Below are positions 38,734 to 44,279 of a DNA stretch of 44,279 nucleotides, one piece after another (within the stretch, counting starts at the first letter, position 1; each line of letters opens with the position of its first letter). The DNA lies in NCBI RefSeq assembly GCF_000152885.1, contig NZ_CH672406.1, positions 14,232-58,510 of the forward strand. Reading direction: 5' to 3'. This stretch comes from Idiomarina baltica OS145 (lineage in GTDB: Bacteria > Pseudomonadota > Gammaproteobacteria > Enterobacterales > Alteromonadaceae). The notes beneath the pieces are model-generated. The model was given only the letters and a program-made list of their open reading frames with translations, ran no database searches and was not told the DNA's origin. Made by a program: the position numbers and the translations under genes.

Positions 38734-39396
38734 ATTAATTAAGTGCCCGAGTGCCAAGTTTTGCCAGTTCGCATCAAAGCTTATTGAGCCGAGATGTGAA
38801 CTTGCCATACGCTGCTTTAGTGTATCGAGATTCTGTTCAGACCGTGCCATGGGTTCAACGCTAGGCTGATTAGTTATCCAGCCTGTAATGGGCACTGACG
38901 ATGAAAATATCGCTTGCTCAGTGAGCATCGCATGATTCAGACAGCCGAGCTTCATACCGACGGTTAAAATGACCTCAGCATTAATTGCTTTTACAAACTC
39001 AGGCATCATTAATTGATCGGAGAGCGGTAAAAGCCAACCACCGGCTCCTTCAACAACAATGACATCGGGGTTCAACGCAACAAGTCGCTCAAAGTGCTGG
39101 AGCATATCCTCAAGTGATAATGATACATCAGCTTCTTGTGCCGCAATATGAGGCGCGATTGCCGGCTCAAATGCAAATGGGTTAGTTAAACCATAATCAC
39201 AATCCAACGTCATATGGCGTCGTGCATTGGTCGCATCAGCATTAATCCAGCGCGTCCCATCCCAGTCACAACCACTCGCAACGGGCTTCATAGCCAGCGT
39301 TTTGAGCCCTTTGTCTGCAAGGTGTTGTAACACAGCTTGGGTAACAACAGTTTTACCAGAGTCTGTGTCAGTACCTGTAATAAAATAAGCTTTCAT
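38722..39396 (-). CDS. bioD: Dethiobiotin synthetase
   Basis: The protein has 224 residues. The P-loop is GTDTDSGKT (8-16), followed by the substrate Lys in LAMKPVASG and the VVEGAGGWLLPL motif. It closes the ureido ring of dethiobiotin with CO2 and ATP. AAAGGTT precedes the ATG. It is the last gene of the leftward bioBFCD unit, 12 bases after bioC. Confidence 0.97.
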   Translation of the reverse strand: MKAYFITGTDTDSGKTVVTQAVLQHLADKGLKTLAMKPVASGCDWDGTRWINADATNARRHMTLDCDYGLTNPFAFEPAIAPHIAAQEADVSLSLEDMLQHFERLVALNPDVIVVEGAGGWLLPLSDQLMMPEFVKAINAEVILTVGMKLGCLNHAMLTEQAIFSSSVPITGWITNQPSVEPMARSEQNLDTLKQRMASSHLGSISFDANWQNLALGHLINLPD

Positions 39397-39408
39397 ATTA
39401 ACCTTTAA

Positions 39409-40191
39409 TTAATACATCTTGTCTTTAATTAATGTTGCTTCTAGCACTTTCCAGGTCAATGGGAGTCCTTTTGATGTGCGTTTTTGCTCATAATTGGCTT
39501 TCAATTTTTGCCATCGCGTCGGCGTCATTAGGCCGCGATCTTGCTGTGGTGTTTGGCTCGCACCTACACCTTTAATATGGCGCAGTAAACTCTCAAACTG
39601 CTCAAAATAATCCGTATGAACGACAACCTCACTGGTGACTTCAAATCCTGCCTGACGAAACTTAGCTTCAACTTCAGCTTGTGTGCGGTAAGCTATCGTA
39701 TGCTGTTTATCATCAAGCGCTGAATAGACGTCTACCAGTTCAGCGAAGGTCCCCGTGAGCAGAGTGTTCATCAGCACTTGACCGCCGGACCGAGTGACAC
39801 GAAAAAGCTCATTTGCCACGGTGTTTATATCAGGGCACCATTGCAATGAAAAATTAGCAAATACGGTGTCAAACTGAGCATTTTCTGCCGGAATACATTC
39901 TGCGCTACCCTGCTTATACGCAACCTGCGGAAACAACTTGCTCGCCTGCGCTAGCATGCCTTTCGCAGGATCAACGCCTAGATACTCGTGACAGTGCTCA
40001 AGCAGAAATTGAGTTTCGGAGCCCGGTCCACATCCTAGGTCCAAACAGTGCCCCAGACTGCTGACATACGCTCTTTGATATAAACGTTGCGCAAAGACGT
40101 GCTGTGTTTTATTAAATTGCGTATATGTCGTGGCTGCTTTATCAAAGCGCTTAGCTACTTGAGTGAGCCATTGTTCAGGTTGCATTGTCAC
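39409..40191 (-). CDS. bioC: Malonyl-ACP O-methyltransferase BioC
   Basis: The protein has 260 residues from a GTG at 40191; AAAGGA at the end of bioF is well spaced for it, better than for the ATG two codons on. The SAM-binding motif is CLDLGCGPGSET, followed by LGVDPAKGML and FDTVFANFSLQWCPD. BioC methylates malonyl-ACP so that fatty acid synthesis can build the pimeloyl chain. The partner esterase BioH is not in this window. Confidence 0.95.
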   Translation of the reverse strand: MTMQPEQWLTQVAKRFDKAATTYTQFNKTQHVFAQRLYQRAYVSSLGHCLDLGCGPGSETQFLLEHCHEYLGVDPAKGMLAQASKLFPQVAYKQGSAECIPAENAQFDTVFANFSLQWCPDINTVANELFRVTRSGGQVLMNTLLTGTFAELVDVYSALDDKQHTIAYRTQAEVEAKFRQAGFEVTSEVVVHTDYFEQFESLLRHIKGVGASQTPQQDRGLMTPTRWQKLKANYEQKRTSKGLPLTWKVLEATLIKDKMY

Positions 40192-40194
40192 CGG

Positions 40195-41325
40195 TTATGT
40201 CCTTTCTGCATTAAGATGATCGAACATCACATCAATCATCTTCATATCAACCGTACTATTGAGGCTAATACGTAGACGCGCTGTGTCTTTTGGCACCGTA
40301 GGTGGCCGCACGACGCTGACATCGATACCCGCCTCTTTCAAGCGTTTCCCGGTCGCCATGGCGCGACCTTCTTCACCCAGAATAATCGTTTGGATAGCGC
40401 TGTCAGAAGCCACTGAGTGATACTGGTATTTCTTAATCAGTTCCTTCATCCGAGCGATCCGTTCATTCAGTGCGTCACGCCTTAACTGCCCTTCGCGTCC
40501 TCTAACAATCTCAATCGATGCGAGTATCGCTGCCACCTGCATCGGTGGCATCGCAGTCGAATAAATATATTCGCGACAAAATTGGCGAATCTCGTCGATG
40601 TCATCTCGACTGCCAACAAGCGCCGCCCCACTGGCACCCAGCGCTTTTCCAAAGGTGATGGTGCCCAGCTTAACCTGTTGGTTGAGCTGCCCTAGATAAC
40701 CTTCACCGTGCTCTCCGATGACACCAATACCATGTGCGTCATCCAGTAACCACTGAACAGGTGATTGTTCAGTGAAGTCCCGGCTTTGAGCAATGCTAAG
40801 CCGATCCCCATCCATGCTGTAGATACTTTCACTGATAAACCAGTCGTGAGTTTGAGCTGTTGATGGCCAAGTTAGGTGAGGCACGCGCTTAAATCGAATA
40901 CCGCTATTTAACATGCCTTCCACCATGGACGCGTGTATCAAGCGATCAGCGTAAATGCGTCCGCCCTGTGCTTGGCAATGCGCCTGCAATAAACAGGTAA
41001 TGGCACCATGATTTGCCGCGAATCCTGTATTAAACAGGATAGCATCCTCGAACCCCAACCAGTCGCACAGTGTTTCTTCAAGCTGTTGATGCAACTGGGT
41101 GTAGCCACTCAACAAGGGGGAGCCTGTACTTCCCACTCCCCAGTTATCAATTGCTTGTTGTGCCGCGGCTTTTACCCGTGGATGTTGCGCTAAACCCAAA
41201 TAATCATTCGACGACAACTGCGCAGGTCGCGCACTGGCGGTGCGCACCTGCTGCGTTCTATAGAGATTTGAATCGCGACGCTGCTCAAGACGCGTCGTAA
41301 TAAAGTGGCGGTTGCTGTTGTTCAC
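40195..41325 (-). CDS. bioF: 8-amino-7-oxononanoate synthase
   Basis: The protein has 376 residues from a GTG at 41325. I chose it because GAGG lies six bases upstream and the residues before RLEQRR match the length of the E. coli N-terminus; an ATG at 41376 would give 393 residues and a 92-base overlap with bioB. The PLP Lys227 is in [11 protein letters not shown], and [13 protein letters not shown] and [13 protein letters not shown] are typical. It condenses pimeloyl-ACP with alanine. It overlaps the bioB 3' end by 41 bases even with the short start. Confidence 0.95.
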   Translation of the reverse strand: MNNSNRHFITTRLEQRRDSNLYRTQQVRTASARPAQLSSNDYLGLAQHPRVKAAAQQAIDNWGVGSTGSPLLSGYTQLHQQLEETLCDWLGFEDAILFNTGFAANHGAITCLLQAHCQAQGGRIYADRLIHASMVEGMLNSGIRFKRVPHLTWPSTAQTHDWFISESIYSMDGDRLSIAQSRDFTEQSPVQWLLDDAHGIGVIGEHGEGYLGQLNQQVKLGTITFGKALGASGAALVGSRDDIDEIRQFCREYIYSTAMPPMQVAAILASIEIVRGREGQLRRDALNERIARMKELIKKYQYHSVASDSAIQTIILGEEGRAMATGKRLKEAGIDVSVVRPPTVPKDTARLRISLNSTVDMKMIDVMFDHLNAERT

Positions 41326-42337
41326 TAATCGCCTCGTTAATGACGGTTTGATGGACTTCATCGTCATAGCCATCACGGGTTTCTGGCGTAATACCTAAAC
41401 GGTTAAACAATTGCAGGTCGGCATCGGCTTCGGGATTACTCGTGGTGAGCAACTTCTCACCATAGAAAATAGAGTTTGCGCCGGCTAGAAAGCACATGGC
41501 TTGCATTTCATCACTCATGTACTCGCGACCTGCCGACAGACGCACATGCGAAGCAGGCATCAAAATACGTGCAACAGCAATGGTGCGCACGAAATCAATC
41601 GGATCTAAATCGTCTAGGTTTTCAAACGGCGTACCTTTCACTTTAACCAACATATTAATTGGAACGCTTTCAGGGTGCTTGGGCAAATTAGCCAACTGGA
41701 CCAACAATGATGCACGATCCTCAACGGATTCACCCATCCCAACGATACCGCCCGCACAGACTTTCATACCCGCATCACGCACATTACGCAAAGTATTGAG
41801 TCGGTCTTGATAAGTACGGGTAGTGATAATGTCGCCATAAAACTCGGGCGAGGTATCCAAATTATGATTGTAATAATCAAGCCCTGCCTGTTGCAGCGCA
41901 GCGGCTTGTTCGGGCGATAACATACCAAGCGTCATGCAGGTTTCTAAGCCTAACTCTTTTACACCTTTCACCATCTCAATAACATAAGGCATGTCGCGAT
42001 CTTTTGGATTTCGCCACGCAGCACCCATACAAAAGCGGCTCGCACCTTTATCTTTTGCGAGTTGTGCCTCTTGCAATACTTTTTCAACGGCCATGAGCCG
42101 CTCACGATCAAGCCCCGTGTGGTAATGCGCACTTTGTGGGCAGTATTTACAATCTTCGGGGCACGCACCTGTTTTAATTGATAGTAAAGTGCTGACCTGC
42201 ACTTGATTAGGATCAAAATGCTGACGGTGAACAGTCTGGGCTTGAAACACCAAGTCGTTAAAAGGCATTGTCAGTAATTGGCTGACCTCTTCCGGCGTCC
42301 AGTCATTTCTCACTTCTGTCTTTATTTGCGCGCTCAT
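41285..42337 (-). CDS. bioB: Biotin synthase (radical SAM)
   Basis: The protein has 350 residues. The radical-SAM cluster is Cys59-x3-Cys63-x2-Cys66 ([13 protein letters not shown]). Later conserved parts include [12 protein letters not shown], the [15 protein letters not shown] segment and RLSAGREYM, whose Arg helps hold the [2Fe-2S] cluster. It inserts sulfur into dethiobiotin. It is the first gene of the leftward unit, divergent from bioA with a 106-base control region between them. Confidence 0.98.
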   Translation of the reverse strand: MSAQIKTEVRNDWTPEEVSQLLTMPFNDLVFQAQTVHRQHFDPNQVQVSTLLSIKTGACPEDCKYCPQSAHYHTGLDRERLMAVEKVLQEAQLAKDKGASRFCMGAAWRNPKDRDMPYVIEMVKGVKELGLETCMTLGMLSPEQAAALQQAGLDYYNHNLDTSPEFYGDIITTRTYQDRLNTLRNVRDAGMKVCAGGIVGMGESVEDRASLLVQLANLPKHPESVPINMLVKVKGTPFENLDDLDPIDFVRTIAVARILMPASHVRLSAGREYMSDEMQAMCFLAGANSIFYGEKLLTTSNPEADADLQLFNRLGITPETRDGYDDEVHQTVINEAISEQQQPPLYYDAS

Positions 42338-42399
42338 ATCGCTGTTCTCTTTTATTTATTGGCTTCTCATGCTCGACTAGATTACTGCTAATCGATAAA

Positions 42400-42432
42400 C
42401 TGTCAATTTTTTACGAACGCAAAACTTTACAA
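42400..42432. promoter_or_regulatory. Divergent bioB/bioA control region with a degenerate BirA-like operator
   Basis: Half-sites CTGTCAATT (42400-42408) and ACTTTACAA (42424-42432) are separated by 15 bases, the spacing of the gammaproteobacterial BirA box TTGTAAACC-N15-GGTTTACAA. The second half matches at 7 of 9 and the first at 5 of 9. A perfect -35 TTGACA for bioB on the minus strand (42401-42406) overlaps the first half; its -10 is weak. The position between divergent bio genes is where BirA acts in enterobacteria. Confidence 0.5.
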
Positions 42433-42443
42433 GAGGTTATAAA

Positions 42444-43739
42444 GTGAGCAACTCGTTACAGCAAGCTATCCAGTTTGACCAGCAACACATATGGCACCCT
42501 TACACCTCTATGACGGATCCCTTACCTTGTTATCATGTCAAATCCGCAAGCGGATGCGAAATTGAGCTGTCATCCGGCGAAATCTTGGTGGACGGTATGT
42601 CCTCTTGGTGGGCCGCTATTCACGGGTATAACCATCCTCAACTTAATGCGGCATTGCATGCGCAAGCCGATAAGATGAGTCACGTGATGTTTGGTGGCCT
42701 CACCCATCAACCCGCAATCAACATGGTTGAGCGTTTAATAGACCTCACACCTGCACCTCTTGACCGCGTGTTTATTGCAGATTCGGGGTCAGTCAGCGTC
42801 GAAGTCGCGATAAAGATGGCACTCCAATACTGGTTCTCTATCGAGCAGCCCAAGAAAAACCAATTATTAACCATTCGTGGTGGCTATCATGGCGATACGT
42901 TTGCTGCTATGTCAGTGTGCGATCCGGTTAATGGCATGCATCATATGTTTCGTCACGCTTTGTGTAACCAGCATTTTGTCGAGCGTCCGGCAGTGGAATT
43001 TGACGATGAATGGGAGCCCAGCAGTTTAAGCAGTATTCAACAAGAGCTGGAGCAACATCACACAGAGATTGCCGCGGTGATCATCGAGCCCGTAGTGCAA
43101 GGTGCTGGCGGAATGCGATTCTATCACCCAGAGTATTTAACGCAGTTGAGAGAGCTCTGTAATCATTATGACGTCTTGTTGATCGCAGATGAGATTGCTA
43201 CGGGGTTCGGTCGCACGGGTCAACTATTTGGCTGCGATCATGCCGGTATCGTACCGGATATTATGTGTGTCGGTAAGGCACTGACCGGAGGCTATATGAC
43301 GTTAGCCGCAACGGTGACACATGCTAAGGTTGCAGAAGCCATTGGTCAGGGACAAGGCGGTGGCGCATTAATGCACGGACCTACCTTTATGGGGAACCCA
43401 CTTGCCTGTGCCGTCGCAAACGCGTCCTTGAGCATCATTCAAAGCGGTGACTGGAAAACGCAAGTACCGCGTATCGAATGCCAGTTACGCGAGGAACTTG
43501 GTCCATTAAAGCGTCACCCGAGTGTTGCGGATGTCCGAGTATTGGGTGCAATCGGCGTTGTTGAACTGAATAAACCTGTTAATGTGGCGCGCACGCAAGC
43601 ACTTTTTGTCGAGCTCGGTGTGTGGATACGTCCATTTGGTCGTCTCATGTACATTATGCCACCCTACTGCATCAGCGCACAGCAACTCAGTAAGCTTACG
43701 CATGCGATTGCGGTCTACCTTGAAACAACCACTAATTAG
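42444..43739 (+). CDS. bioA: Adenosylmethionine-8-amino-7-oxononanoate aminotransferase
   Basis: The protein has 431 residues with a GTG start preceded by AGAGG. It is very close to E. coli BioA: IWHPYTSM near the N-terminus, VDGMSSWWAAIHGYNHPQLN, ADSGSVSVEVA, LIADEIATGFGRTG, the PLP Lys in CVGKALTGGYMT and WIRPFGRLMYIMPPY. It transfers the amino group of SAM to make 7,8-diaminononanoate. Its last four bases overlap the convergent small membrane-protein gene. Confidence 0.98.
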   Translation: MSNSLQQAIQFDQQHIWHPYTSMTDPLPCYHVKSASGCEIELSSGEILVDGMSSWWAAIHGYNHPQLNAALHAQADKMSHVMFGGLTHQPAINMVERLIDLTPAPLDRVFIADSGSVSVEVAIKMALQYWFSIEQPKKNQLLTIRGGYHGDTFAAMSVCDPVNGMHHMFRHALCNQHFVERPAVEFDDEWEPSSLSSIQQELEQHHTEIAAVIIEPVVQGAGGMRFYHPEYLTQLRELCNHYDVLLIADEIATGFGRTGQLFGCDHAGIVPDIMCVGKALTGGYMTLAATVTHAKVAEAIGQGQGGGALMHGPTFMGNPLACAVANASLSIIQSGDWKTQVPRIECQLREELGPLKRHPSVADVRVLGAIGVVELNKPVNVARTQALFVELGVWIRPFGRLMYIMPPYCISAQQLSKLTHAIAVYLETTTN

Positions 43740-44098
43740 CTAAAACCGTAAAAGAATAATAATAAGCCACTGATACTGGCGAGCCCCAGTATCAGTGTAT
43801 TCACCCATATATGCGTTCGACGTCTTCGGTGGAGCCATATATTCAGCACACACGCGACACAACTCACTACAAGCCCAAGCGCCATTAGGAAAAGATAAAG
43901 CTGAGCTAGGCTCGCAATCCAACCTGAACGAAGGTCTACATCCAACCATTCACTGAGTAATGTACCCGTTTCCGGTTTTGCGTAGTCATAGACTATCAAT
44001 GCAGCAATAAAAATAAGCCAGCCGAGGATAGAAAGCGTCCCCATGACTCGCCGCCAGGCACCCAATTTCTGCAATCGTTTACTGTCATTGCTACGCAT
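43736..44098 (-). CDS. Small three-helix membrane protein, function unknown
   Basis: The protein has 120 residues with a basic N-terminus (RSNDSKRLQKLGAWRR). Hydrophobic segments lie at about 18-39, 62-86 and 96-118, with an HRRRR loop between the last two. I do not recognise a function. It is divergent from asnS and convergent with bioA. The frame is closed by its own stop and has plausible membrane topology, so it is probably real. Confidence 0.7.
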   Translation of the reverse strand: MRSNDSKRLQKLGAWRRVMGTLSILGWLIFIAALIVYDYAKPETGTLLSEWLDVDLRSGWIASLAQLYLFLMALGLVVSCVACVLNIWLHRRRRTHIWVNTLILGLASISGLLLFFYGFS

Positions 44099-44123
44099 AT
44101 CGTCAGTTTTAATAGGATCCTAC

Positions 44124-44151
44124 TTGAGTCTGTGCCAAAGACAGGTAACAT
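44124..44151 (+). promoter_or_regulatory. Probable sigma-70 promoter of asnS
   Basis: TTGAGT (44124-44129) and TAACAT (44146-44151) are separated by 16 bases, about 46 bases before the asnS ATG. A GGAG site (44183-44186) follows in the leader. Confidence 0.55.
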
Positions 44152-44197
44152 AGCAACCTTTATTTAGTTAAATTTGCATTTCGGAGATTTCTAACCC

Positions 44198-44279
44198 ATG
44201 TCGTATGCTTCTGTCGTGGATGTGTTAGCAGGAAAAGTCGCCGTTGATGAAACAGTTACGGTCCGTGGATGGGTACGGA
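44198..44279 (+). CDS. asnS: Asparaginyl-tRNA synthetase, N-terminal fragment (cut by window end)
   Basis: Only 27 codons are inside the window. The visible sequence, [14 protein letters not shown] followed by [13 protein letters not shown], matches the E. coli AsnS start ([22 protein letters not shown]) almost residue for residue, the beginning of the OB-fold anticodon-binding domain. The rest lies beyond the window edge and is not a truncation of the gene. Confidence 0.9.
   Translation, partial: [27 protein letters not shown]

Overview
The window looks like ordinary chromosomal DNA from a motile, respiring gammaproteobacterium. The gene set and order fit the Alteromonadales, most likely an Idiomarina/Pseudidiomarina-like marine bacterium. 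This placement is inferred from the cbb3 oxidase cluster ending in uspE-ttcA, the leucine dehydrogenase, the class II DAHP synthase, the rluE-mnmA-hflD-purB-roxA block and moderate GC; no species-level claim is made. I saw no rRNA, tRNA, CRISPR array, insertion sequence, integrase or phage gene. Coding is dense, and only one gap exceeds 300 bases (1996-2389).

Layout. 1-2000: a promoter with apparent FadR and FabR operators faces left, as expected for a fabA lying just outside the window, behind a Lon-like protease (YcbZ/LonH). 2.4-9.5 kb, accessory-like: a LysR regulator divergent from an azoreductase, a small cysteine-rich protein, an RND efflux adaptor and pump without an outer-membrane partner, an exported SRPBCC-like protein and an exported fasciclin-domain protein. 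9.6-11.3 kb: a chemoreceptor behind a sigma-28-type promoter. 11.4-18.4 kb: ccoNOQP, a terminator, then ccoH-ccoI-ccoS and a TauE/SafE-like membrane protein, covering the cbb3 oxidase, its copper supply and assembly. 18.5-20.4 kb: uspE and ttcA. 20.4-22.1 kb, minus strand: a multi-pass membrane protein and a Bax-like glucosaminidase. 22.2-27.1 kb: rluE, mnmA, hflD, purB, roxA (RNA modification, purine synthesis, ribosome hydroxylation). 27.2-37 kb: leucine dehydrogenase, a YdiJ-type FAD/Fe-S dehydrogenase, PEP synthase and its regulator PpsR, a short DUF1338 protein, class II DAHP synthase. 37-38.7 kb: htpX and pepE. 38.7-43.7 kb: biotin synthesis, bioB-bioF-bioC-bioD leftward and bioA rightward from a shared control region with a degenerate BirA-like box. 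43.7-44.3 kb: a small membrane protein and the first codons of asnS.

Two themes link genes here. One is microaerobic respiration: the oxidase, copper transport, assembly factors and a stress protein are clustered, but no fnr gene or FNR box is visible. The other is PEP: PEP synthase, its regulator and a PEP-consuming DAHP synthase lie within 6 kb. I did not find a convincing new multi-gene system. The most useful leads are regulatory: the FadR/FabR double operator, competing hairpins ahead of ccoN and leucine dehydrogenase, and the BirA-like box. There are also a few family variants: an RND pump with changed proton-relay residues, a half-length DUF1338 protein, and a Lon-like protease without a visible Walker A motif.
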